Below are positions 1 to 6,289 of a stretch of DNA of 7,893 nt, in pieces. The notes under the pieces were generated by a model. The model worked only from the letters and a program-made list of their open reading frames with translations, did no database searches and was not told the DNA's origin. The translations under genes were made by a program, and so were the position numbers. The first letter of the stretch is position 1. Each line of letters opens with the position of its first letter. Source of the DNA: Clostridia bacterium (GTDB taxonomy: Bacteria; Bacillota_A; Clostridia; Oscillospirales; CAG-272). The stretch lies in contig JAFTRB010000111.1 of the NCBI GenBank assembly GCA_017462445.1, positions 1 to 7,893 of the forward strand, written 5' to 3'.

Positions 1-333
1 AGAATCGTGCATAAGCCCACCGGAATTGTTGTTGGCTGCCAGACCGAGAGAAGCCAGCTGCAGAACAAGGAGACGGCGATGAAAATGCTCCGAGCCAAGC
101 TGATGGAGATTAAGATTCGCGAGAAGCTTGACAGAATTGAGGACATTCAGGGAAACAAGGCAAACATCGAATGGGGAAGCCAGATCCGAAGCTATGTATT
201 TATGCCCTATACCCTGGCAAAGGACACCCGTACCGGATACGAGGAGGGCAATATCGACTCGGTGATGGACGGCGAGATTGACGGCTTTATCAATGCGTAT
301 CTCAAGCACCTGTCCGCCGGCGCGGAAGAGTAA
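1..333 (+). CDS. prfB: Peptide chain release factor 2, C-terminal part (5' end outside window)
   Basis: RF2 recognises UGA and UAA stop codons in the ribosomal A site and triggers hydrolysis of the finished peptide from tRNA. Frame 1 is open from the first base (Arg-Ile-Val-His-Lys), so the gene runs in from the left, and 110 residues are visible before TAA. The class I release factor signature is clear. [20 protein letters not shown] corresponds to the segment just after the catalytic GGQ loop, which must lie shortly upstream. [13 protein letters not shown] and the following [10 protein letters not shown] are typical of RF2 rather than RF1. The end, with an IDGFINAYL segment, matches the usual RF2 C-terminus, so the 3' end is intact. 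The GTG at position 7 is an internal valine codon, not a start. The programmed +1 frameshift site found in many prfB genes would be near codon 25 and cannot be checked here. Family assignment is very secure. Confidence 0.96.
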   Translation, partial: RIVHKPTGIVVGCQTERSQLQNKETAMKMLRAKLMEIKIREKLDRIEDIQGNKANIEWGSQIRSYVFMPYTLAKDTRTGYEEGNIDSVMDGEIDGFINAYLKHLSAGAEE

Positions 334-374
334 GCTTTAGTTTACATTTTGCCCTGGAAAATCATTTGATTAAT

Positions 375-407
375 AAAAAATCCTCTCCGATTGGAGAGGA
401 TTTTTTT
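375..407. terminator. Bidirectional Rho-independent terminator between prfB and the convergent minus operon
   Basis: A perfect 8-bp stem (TCCTCTCC at 381-388, GGAGAGGA at 393-400) encloses a four-base loop, GATT. It is flanked by an A-run on the left (375-380) and a T-run on the right (401-407), which extend the pairing by about six A-T pairs. On either strand the transcript reads as a hairpin followed by a U-tract. It sits 41 bases after the prfB stop and 28 bases from the stop of the convergent membrane-protein gene, so one element can end both transcripts. Confidence 0.93.
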
Positions 408-434
408 GTTTTTTGGGGCATACCCGTGTTAAAT

Positions 435-695
435 TTATCCACCATTTTCATCGTCAGAGCCGCCTCCTCGCTTGAATGCCACAAGGGCAATTACAAGGCA
501 GGCAAGAGTGGATAAGACCATTACACCCTCCAGAATGGGATTTTTGTAGGCTACAAAGAGCATTCCGCCGAAAAGGTATAGCCCTATCATCGAAAGAAAA
601 CGGATATCACGGGTCTTTACAAGCTTGTAAATTTCAATCGCCATAAGAACAAGGCAACCGACAGCTCCTATAAGATTATATGCAAAGCCGTCCAT
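435..695 (-). CDS. Small three-helix membrane protein, unknown function
   Basis: I do not recognise this 86-residue protein. It shows three hydrophobic segments at about residues 5-24, 33-50 and 55-74. They are separated by a basic loop (KLVKTRDIR, about 24-32) and a short polar turn (YKNPILEG). The positive-inside rule suggests N-terminus outside and C-terminus inside. The tail is hydrophilic and glycine/acid-rich (KRGGGSDDENGG). No enzymatic or metal-binding motif is visible. Its ATG lies only 3 bases after the TAA of the glycoside hydrolase gene. The only upstream Shine-Dalgarno-like bases, a weak GAG, lie inside the last codons of that gene, so translation is probably coupled. It is the last gene of the minus operon and ends just before the shared terminator. 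Being real is supported by its operon position, intact frame and clean helix pattern. A role in anchoring or transport is possible but unproved. Confidence 0.72.
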   Translation of the reverse strand: MDGFAYNLIGAVGCLVLMAIEIYKLVKTRDIRFLSMIGLYLFGGMLFVAYKNPILEGVMVLSTLACLVIALVAFKRGGGSDDENGG

Positions 696-698
696 ATT

Positions 699-3476
699 TT
701 ACTCGGTGATAAGCCCAAAGTGAACGAAGCAATAGTCATCTGCCCAGTGCCTTATTACATCGGTGCAGGCGGGGTCTGTGCTGGTCGGGTGGATAAATAC
801 ATTCGACTCCTTGTAGAAGGTGTAGGGGCCGACATGCATCCACTCACCCATAACCAGATGGTGGGGACCCATCATATTGCGGAGGTTGTTGAGAATTGTC
901 AGGGTAATCTCGTTATCCCCTTCCTTCAGATATGCCGAGATATCGACCTCATAGGGGGGATTCATAACCGTGGCAACCTTTTTGCCGTTTACCGATATGC
1001 GTATAGAGTTCATTCCTTTGCCCCTCAGATATACATGGCGGTGGGTGTCGGTAATGCTAAAGTGTTTTTGCAGTGTCAGGTGACCTGCGAACTGGGAGAA
1101 GCCGTCCCTATCAAGATGGGCAATATCCACGCTGGTGGGCATAGACACAATGGTAGGCATTTCATAGATGCGGTAGGCATCGTTCTCTATCTCCACCTGC
1201 TTTTCGGGCAGACGAAGACCGAAGTTGCCTACGATGTAAATTGGCTCTACCTCCATATCGTAGGAGAGGCAGTTCTTCATACTCTCAAAGGTCCAGCACT
1301 TGTCAAGATGTTCATAGCAGGCATCACTCTGCACTATGGTGGAGTCAAACTCCACAGTGTTCTCTCCCACGGTGAGAAGCCCGGCAATATCCAGCATACG
1401 CAGAGCGCTGTCACGGAAGTAGCCACAGTCCTTTTTCTCGACACGGGTGCCGTTTACTGTTATTTCAAAAATCTCCGGTGTTTCGGTTACAAGGTAGACC
1501 GAGGACGGATTATTTTCGACAAGGAAGCGGTAGGTTTGATGCAGCCTTACAGGGCGGCGCAGTACATTTATTCTCGGGAGAATATTAAGCACATATCCAT
1601 CCCTCTCTATTAGCTCGCCATCAAAATAATAATCACATCTATCAAGAGTGAGAGAATTATAGGTTGCAAGCTTTACATCCCACTGTCCGCCAAGCGAAAG
1701 CGGCGAGGTAGGCTGCTTCACCGGCTTTTTCTCCCTCGGCTCGTGTGTGTCAATAAGCACAAGACTCTCATATGGAGCGAAGCAGTGCTTGCCACCGTAA
1801 TAGGGCACGGTCTCACCGGTTTCGGGAATAAGAATTTTGTTGCCCACGGTAATCTCCGCCTCCACCGATGCATTGTCGGTATTGACGAAGTAGTGCATAT
1901 CAAAGTCATCAAAGTGACGGGTGGTGTAGGTAAGACGGTTTACTCCGCATACAGGATTTGCCTCTATTTCCTCGGGAGTGGTGATTATGCCGCCCTGACG
2001 GCGGAATTCCTCAATCAAGGCAAGGGTGTCGGGCATAAGAACAAGATATTTGCTTGGAAGAATGAGCTTGTCATAGCTCATCTCGCCAATGATAATTCTG
2101 CCACTTTCAACCCTTGCGTGACGGCGCATAATAGTTTCGTCGCCGAGGTGATACTGTATGTGCTTATCCTCGAGCGTGCGCATGTCGGAGAGCATGGAAT
2201 TGTTGTATTCCATAATCTGCTTAACCGTGTTGCTCTTGGGGTTTGTATCTCCGTTGTAAATCGCCCAAGCGGTGGTCTGGGGATGGATTAGAAGGGTGTC
2301 TGCAATAACCCTTCCTTCGGTTAAAAGCATTCCTATACGGCTCGAGGCATCAAAGAATATCTTCATGTCATCCCACCAGGGCTGCTGATAGTACATTGCG
2401 GGAGGATAATCTCTCTTCCTTATTCCGCGCAGGCTATACCCCTCAAGGTGAGTGCAGAGCATCGTAATGCCGTGTACCATCTGCCACTCAAAAATGCGCT
2501 TCAGCTCTGCATGGGATACATTATGGCCCGCAAGAGCAAAGGTCTCGGAGAGAATCTGCTTTTTGCCCATCTGGTGAGCAACGCTGGAAACCTGCATAGG
2601 TGTCAGGCAATCGAATACCGGTCTGCCGAGCCAGTCCATTCCGGGCATTGTGAAATACTCATAGTGAGGCATACAAGCGCCGCAGGGGTTAAGCTGGACC
2701 ATAAGAGTTTCCTCGATAACGAGGTGGCCCGTAAAGCCGTAACCGTGCGCTAAGCACCAATCGTAGATCTGCTTGAAATACGCCTCCGAGAAGAGGTCGG
2801 TAACAAGCTGCCAGTAATCGAGCCTTACCCTCTCGGAATTATCCTTGTCGAGGAAAAGAGCGTCAAGGCTGTCAACGAGGCTGTAGCCATACTTATTTAC
2901 GAACTCTTCCTCGAGGATAAAGCTCCAGGGGAAGCCGTTGAAGCGAGAAATCTGAGGCTCATCGGTGAAGAAGCCGTCTATGGCAGAGCCGCATCTTTCG
3001 TAGTAGGGCTGATATATCTGCTCGATGAACTCGGCAATGACCTTCTTATTAATCACATCAACATAGAACTCGTTTACAAGATAGAAGTAGCATTTACCGT
3101 CGCGAACAAGAAGAGTGTTGCTCTTATCCTCATCTCCCTCCTCGGCGTCCTTAATCTGCAGATACTTCTGCTGATATTCAAGGCCTAAGCCGTTGACCTT
3201 TCCACCGCCAAAGCCGGAGGGCCAACCGTTCTCGTCATATGCCCAGGAGTGCATTCCGCGCTTTGCGCCCTCCTCGGTGGCGGCGTCAACATTTTCAAAC
3301 CACTCCTCGCCCATATACTCGGTGAGCAGTCCGCCTCTTGCGTGCATAAAGTAGCCGCCAATACCCGCCTCATCCATAAGGGCAACCTGTCTTTTGGTTT
3401 CCTCTGTATCCAATTTCTCATTCCAGGACCAGAAGGGAATGGCTCGATACCTCTTGTCTACATTCTTGAAATCCAT
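699..3476 (-). CDS. GH106-like glycoside hydrolase, cytoplasmic
   Basis: This 925-residue protein resembles the large bacterial family related to GH106 alpha-L-rhamnosidases. It probably removes a terminal sugar from an imported oligosaccharide or glycoside, but the substrate cannot be read from sequence. The N-terminal TIM-barrel region (about 1-375) begins with IPFWSWNEKLDTEE and carries family landmarks. These are GIGGYFMHARGG (about 38-49), YDENGWPSGFGGGKV (80-94), GFFTDEPQ (168-175), a GHLVIEE strand (250-256), a PGMDWLGRP segment (278-286), LSETFA (309-314), and the HLEGYSLRGIRKRDYPP and YQQPWW stretches (343-368). Acidic candidates for catalysis are Asp172/Glu173, Glu255/Glu256 and Glu311; I cannot assign acid and base. 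A Rossmann-like region (about 385-515) and beta-sandwich, galactose-binding-like modules (about 590-890) follow. The end WADDYCFVHFGL looks like a natural family C-terminus. There is no signal peptide or lipobox, so it should act in the cytoplasm. The start is set by AGGAG six bases upstream. It lies 12 bases after the M16 peptidase gene and 3 bases before the small membrane-protein gene. Confidence 0.86.
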   Translation of the reverse strand: MDFKNVDKRYRAIPFWSWNEKLDTEETKRQVALMDEAGIGGYFMHARGGLLTEYMGEEWFENVDAATEEGAKRGMHSWAYDENGWPSGFGGGKVNGLGLEYQQKYLQIKDAEEGDEDKSNTLLVRDGKCYFYLVNEFYVDVINKKVIAEFIEQIYQPYYERCGSAIDGFFTDEPQISRFNGFPWSFILEEEFVNKYGYSLVDSLDALFLDKDNSERVRLDYWQLVTDLFSEAYFKQIYDWCLAHGYGFTGHLVIEETLMVQLNPCGACMPHYEYFTMPGMDWLGRPVFDCLTPMQVSSVAHQMGKKQILSETFALAGHNVSHAELKRIFEWQMVHGITMLCTHLEGYSLRGIRKRDYPPAMYYQQPWWDDMKIFFDASSRIGMLLTEGRVIADTLLIHPQTTAWAIYNGDTNPKSNTVKQIMEYNNSMLSDMRTLEDKHIQYHLGDETIMRRHARVESGRIIIGEMSYDKLILPSKYLVLMPDTLALIEEFRRQGGIITTPEEIEANPVCGVNRLTYTTRHFDDFDMHYFVNTDNASVEAEITVGNKILIPETGETVPYYGGKHCFAPYESLVLIDTHEPREKKPVKQPTSPLSLGGQWDVKLATYNSLTLDRCDYYFDGELIERDGYVLNILPRINVLRRPVRLHQTYRFLVENNPSSVYLVTETPEIFEITVNGTRVEKKDCGYFRDSALRMLDIAGLLTVGENTVEFDSTIVQSDACYEHLDKCWTFESMKNCLSYDMEVEPIYIVGNFGLRLPEKQVEIENDAYRIYEMPTIVSMPTSVDIAHLDRDGFSQFAGHLTLQKHFSITDTHRHVYLRGKGMNSIRISVNGKKVATVMNPPYEVDISAYLKEGDNEITLTILNNLRNMMGPHHLVMGEWMHVGPYTFYKESNVFIHPTSTDPACTDVIRHWADDYCFVHFGLITE

Positions 3477-3482
3477 GATTTA

Positions 3483-3487
3483 CTCCT
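3483..3487 (-). promoter_or_regulatory. Ribosome binding site of the glycoside hydrolase gene
   Basis: On the minus strand AGGAG stands six bases before the ATG at 3476, in the 12-base gap after the M16 peptidase stop. It fixes the start codon and shows that the downstream gene is translated from the same transcript with its own initiation signal. Confidence 0.85.
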
Positions 3488-3488
3488 G

Positions 3489-4766
3489 TTAAAGTTTATT
3501 TACTATTTCTTTGATTTTACCGACATCTATCGCCGTTCTTTTGCCAAAAACGATTACGGTAGCATTCTCCGCCCGAAGAACCTCTCGCGCCACATCAAGA
3601 AGCCTTCCTGCGCTGACACAAGAATAGGCGCGCTTACGCTCCTCAAGTCCGGAATAGGAAAGACCGCCAATGTGGTTTTCGTAAGCGAGGGTGAATGCCA
3701 GCTCGTGAGGATCGTCAAGGAGAACATCCGCGCCCTCAACATAGCCTATGCGCATACATCTCTCCTCGCTCGGCTCCTTCTGCTTGAAGGAGCGAAGAAG
3801 CTCTACCGTGCGGTCGAGGGCCTCATAAAGCCTCGAGGAGCGAAGCTCATAGGTGAAGTGCATAACACCAATGTTATTGTACCGCTCGGTACTGCTGTCA
3901 ATATCATAAAAAAGCCCAAGCCGCTCAGATAGCTCGGTAAACATCGGGCTATCATTTCCGCCGAAAATCATATCGTGAAGCAGGTCAAGCTCGGGCGGCG
4001 TAATCCTTGACATATCAATATCAAAGCTCATCCGAAGCTTTGTAAAACCAGCGTTCTTATGGAATACCGCCGGCCCTCTATGTCCAAAATTCTCGGGTAC
4101 GGGTGCAATATTTTCGATCCTTACTCCGGCTGACACATCCTTTTCACCAACAAGCCCGGACAGGTAAAGCTCGTCCTCATCGTTAAAGCTTCCGGACACA
4201 TATACAAAGCCGGAGGCCGCCGTCACGATTCTTCGGCGGAACTTCTCAAGACGGGCGCGGCTTATACGGGAAACAGAGCTTGCCGTTCCCAAAATGGACT
4301 GCGAAAGCGGTCCGCCCGACCACACGCACCTGCGGGCAAACGAGGCGAAGGAGGTCCTCTCGTCAGCCTCGCGAAGCTCTGCCTTTATTCGATCCCGCTC
4401 CGCCCCGAACTCGGCGGCGCTGACCGATATAGGATCATACACGCGCGATATGATCTCGGAGGCAACCCTGAAGGAGGACGGTACACCGCTGATATAAAAA
4501 TGTACCATCTCGTTGTAGGTGGTGGCATTGAAATCCAAGCCGTATCTGTCCAGGGTGGAGTAGAGTCTGCCACCGTAGGAGGAATTAATGCTTCTGAACA
4601 CCATATGCTCAAAAAGATGAGTGATTCCCGACTCGTTTTCGCTCTCGAACAGACAGCCCGCCCTGAGGAATACCGAAATTACAAAGGAATGAGTATGCGG
4701 TAGTCTGTATGAATAGAGAGGTACACCGTTTGCAAGCACTCTGGACTTCTCTTTGATATCCTTCAT
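3489..4766 (-). CDS. M16B family zinc metallopeptidase (insulinase/processing-peptidase type)
   Basis: This 425-residue protein is a full-length two-module M16B peptidase, cutting peptides or unfolded proteins in a closed chamber. The inverted zinc motif HxxEH is present as HLFEH, with His50 and His54 as zinc ligands and Glu53 as the catalytic base. The third ligand is Glu130, within AERDRIKAEL. It lies 80 residues after the first histidine, as in mitochondrial processing peptidase beta, and the conserved Glu123 precedes it. The N-terminal half (about 10-165) has the family pattern NGVPLYSYRLPHTHS, then RAGCLFESENESGITH. The C-terminal half (about 180-425) includes SPMFTELSERLGLFYDIDS, the family's helix-strand segment. 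No signal peptide is visible, so it should be cytoplasmic. M16B enzymes often come as a catalytic and inactive pair encoded side by side; no partner is visible here, so a homodimer or a distant partner is likely. The start follows a strong Shine-Dalgarno and a promoter. It is first in the minus operon. Substrate unknown. Confidence 0.92.
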   Translation of the reverse strand: MKDIKEKSRVLANGVPLYSYRLPHTHSFVISVFLRAGCLFESENESGITHLFEHMVFRSINSSYGGRLYSTLDRYGLDFNATTYNEMVHFYISGVPSSFRVASEIISRVYDPISVSAAEFGAERDRIKAELREADERTSFASFARRCVWSGGPLSQSILGTASSVSRISRARLEKFRRRIVTAASGFVYVSGSFNDEDELYLSGLVGEKDVSAGVRIENIAPVPENFGHRGPAVFHKNAGFTKLRMSFDIDMSRITPPELDLLHDMIFGGNDSPMFTELSERLGLFYDIDSSTERYNNIGVMHFTYELRSSRLYEALDRTVELLRSFKQKEPSEERCMRIGYVEGADVLLDDPHELAFTLAYENHIGGLSYSGLEERKRAYSCVSAGRLLDVAREVLRAENATVIVFGKRTAIDVGKIKEIVNKL

Positions 4767-4770
4767 ACTA

Positions 4771-4780
4771 TCCCCTTTCT
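4771..4780 (-). promoter_or_regulatory. Ribosome binding site of the M16 peptidase gene
   Basis: On the minus strand AGAAAGGGGA ends four bases before the ATG at 4766. Its first seven bases match the complement of the 16S rRNA 3' tail (AGAAAGG), which supports this start codon. Confidence 0.8.
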
Positions 4781-4789
4781 TTTTTTAAT

Positions 4790-4818
4790 ATTTTAACACA
4801 TATAAAATAATAAATCAA
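4790..4818 (-). promoter_or_regulatory. Extended -10 promoter of the minus-strand operon
   Basis: Read on the minus strand, TTGATT (4818-4813) is followed after 17 bp by TAAAAT (4795-4790). A TG dinucleotide stands one base before the -10 hexamer (TGT-TAAAAT), the extended -10 form. Transcription would begin near 4783, giving a leader of under 20 bases with the ribosome binding site directly inside it. Called by eye from consensus; no start-site data. Confidence 0.7.
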
Positions 4819-4847
4819 TAATAAACGGTCGATTTTTGGAATTTGGA

Positions 4848-4876
4848 TTGACTTTATTTTCTTCTTATACTATAAT
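4848..4876 (+). promoter_or_regulatory. Near-consensus SigA-type promoter of the rRNA methyltransferase operon
   Basis: TTGACT (4848-4853) and TATAAT (4871-4876) are separated by exactly 17 bp. One mismatch in the -35 and a perfect -10 make this the best promoter in the window. The predicted transcription start is about 4882-4884, some 28 bases before the ATG at 4912. Two 7-base-spaced TTTGGA copies (4835-4840, 4842-4847) lie directly upstream of the -35; they could be chance in AT-rich DNA or a weak operator. Confidence 0.85.
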
Positions 4877-4899
4877 ACTTCTTGAATTCACAGCAAAGC

Positions 4900-4909
4900 G
4901 AGGTGATCC
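4900..4909 (+). promoter_or_regulatory. Very strong ribosome binding site that fixes the methyltransferase start
   Basis: GAGGTGATCC is complementary over ten bases to the usual 16S rRNA 3' end, and the ATG at 4912 follows at normal spacing. It lies downstream of the in-frame TTG at 4882, so translation must start at 4912. Confidence 0.92.
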
Positions 4910-4911
4910 AT

Positions 4912-6267
4912 ATGCTACAGGATGCTTTCCTCTCCTCAATGGAAGAGCTTTTAGGCGATGAATACCCATCCTTTATAGAAGCGCTATCCCACGAGGCGGT
5001 AAAGGGCATACGGGTCAATCGCATAAAACGCCCCGACGGAGAATTGCCCGAGGCTTGCCTGATCAACGCCAAAAGAATCCCCTACTGCCAAAGCGGTTAT
5101 ATTCTTACAGAGGATGTTCGCATCGGGCAGACACCTGCCCACCACGCGGGTCTTATATACTCTCAGGACCCCGGAGCTATGAGCGCGCTCGCTTCTCTTG
5201 ATATCGAGCCGGATTGGTGGGTGCTTGACACCTGCGCAGCACCCGGAGGAAAGACCTCGCAGGCGGCAGAGCAGCTCTCGGAAAGAGGCTTTATACTGGC
5301 TAACGAGTATGTGCCGAAGAGAGCCAAAATTATTGTCAGCAATCTTGAGCGCCTGGGCTTAAAGAACGCAATTGTAACATCAATGGACACCGAGGAGCTG
5401 GCAAGGCTGCTCCCGGAGGCGTTCGACCTGGTTATTACCGATGCCCCCTGCTCCGGCGAGGGAATGTTCCGCAAGAATGACGAATCGCAGGAGAACTGGA
5501 GTATTGAAAATGTGGCGGCCTGCGCAAAAAGGCAAAGCGCAATTTTGGAAAACGCATATAAGACTCTGGCACCCGGAGGATATCTTCTCTACTCCACCTG
5601 CACCTACTCTCTTGAAGAGAACGAGGCGGTGGTCGCTGCCTTTTTGGATAAGCACGCGGATATGAGGTTGGAGCCTGTAAAGGAGAGCCTCAGAGCAGCT
5701 ACGGCTCCCGGTATATCCATAGGGGGCAGGGATATGTCACTTGCCCGACGCTTCTACCCCCATTTATCCGAGGGCGAGGGACAATTCGTCGCCCTTATGA
5801 AAAGAGCGGGAGAACAGAAAAAACAGCAAACATTTGTTTACAAGGATTCTGCCAGGCCCCTTGACAAAAGAGAGCGTGAGGCAGTGGAAGCATTCTTCCG
5901 CGAGAGCCTGACAGATGCGCCCGAAGGAAGGGTTGTAAAGGTTGGCAATAATATCACATTAATTTCACACGGGTGCCCCATTCCCCCTCATTCGGTCTTC
6001 ATGCCCGGGGTACTTGTGGGAGAGGTTGTCGGCGGAATTCTCAAGCCCTCGCACCAATTCTTTTCAAGCTATGGCAAGCTCTTCAGGCTGCAAATCGAGC
6101 TGGAAGGCAAGGAGCTGGAGGAATATCTTCGCGGAGCAGAGCTTGCCTCTGACCTTGATGGGCGCGGCTGGTGCTGCATATGCTATCTTGGAGCAGCAGT
6201 TGGCGGCGGCAAGCTTTCGGGGGGAAGAATAAAAAATCATTATCCAAAGGGATTAAGAAATAAATAA
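4912..6267 (+). CDS. rsmF: 16S rRNA cytosine-C5 methyltransferase, RsmF/NOP2-Sun family
   Basis: The enzyme transfers a methyl group from S-adenosylmethionine to C5 of cytosine in 16S rRNA, probably in the decoding region of helix 44. The 451-residue length fits RsmF-type proteins. A short N-terminal RNA-binding region (1-80, with KGIRVNRIK) precedes the Rossmann methyltransferase core (about 80-298). The SAM-binding motif I is DTCAAPGGKT (106-115). Motif IV is DAPCSGEGMFRK (177-188), with Cys180 as the release cysteine. Motif VI is YSTCTYSLEENE (227-238), with Cys230 as the nucleophile. The C-terminal region (about 305-451) has the RsmF-type extension, including SHGCPIPPHSVFMPGVLVGE, a KPSHQFF segment and a terminal KNHYPKGLR. 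Both cysteines needed for catalysis are present. A longer version starting at TTG 4882 is in frame, but that codon sits at the predicted transcription start, so ATG 4912 is preferred. It is first in the plus operon, 22 bases before the isomerase gene. The family is certain; the exact target base (C1400, C1404 or C1407 types) is not. Confidence 0.93.
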   Translation: MLQDAFLSSMEELLGDEYPSFIEALSHEAVKGIRVNRIKRPDGELPEACLINAKRIPYCQSGYILTEDVRIGQTPAHHAGLIYSQDPGAMSALASLDIEPDWWVLDTCAAPGGKTSQAAEQLSERGFILANEYVPKRAKIIVSNLERLGLKNAIVTSMDTEELARLLPEAFDLVITDAPCSGEGMFRKNDESQENWSIENVAACAKRQSAILENAYKTLAPGGYLLYSTCTYSLEENEAVVAAFLDKHADMRLEPVKESLRAATAPGISIGGRDMSLARRFYPHLSEGEGQFVALMKRAGEQKKQQTFVYKDSARPLDKREREAVEAFFRESLTDAPEGRVVKVGNNITLISHGCPIPPHSVFMPGVLVGEVVGGILKPSHQFFSSYGKLFRLQIELEGKELEEYLRGAELASDLDGRGWCCICYLGAAVGGGKLSGGRIKNHYPKGLRNK

Positions 6268-6273
6268 TATAAT

Positions 6274-6280
6274 AAAGGAG
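6274..6280 (+). promoter_or_regulatory. Ribosome binding site of the parvulin gene
   Basis: AAAGGAG lies nine bases before the ATG at 6290 in the 22-base gap after the methyltransferase stop, giving this gene its own initiation signal within the operon. Confidence 0.85.
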
Positions 6281-6289
6281 AAACAAAAA

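Noticed and set aside
1..333. Programmed +1 frameshift of prfB
   Set aside because: The known site is near the 5' end of prfB, outside the window; nothing in the visible part indicates a frameshift.
720..1613. A 297-codon plus-strand open frame opposite the 3' part of the glycoside hydrolase gene
   Set aside because: It lies wholly antisense to a clear family member, its translation shows no recognisable domain, and no ribosome binding site or promoter precedes it. It is a shadow of the codon pattern on the other strand.
1743..2291. A 182-codon plus-strand frame inside the glycoside hydrolase gene
   Set aside because: Antisense to well-conserved coding sequence, no family resemblance, no initiation signal.
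3249..3932. A 227-codon plus-strand frame crossing the junction of the peptidase and glycosidase genes
   Set aside because: It is antisense to the conserved ends of two real genes and has no plausible domain. Spanning a gene junction does not by itself support it.
6268..6273. A TATAAT hexamer just after the methyltransferase stop, as an internal promoter for the parvulin gene
   Set aside because: It abuts the ribosome binding site, so transcription would start within that site, and the bases 17 bp upstream (CAAAGG) do not resemble a -35 box.
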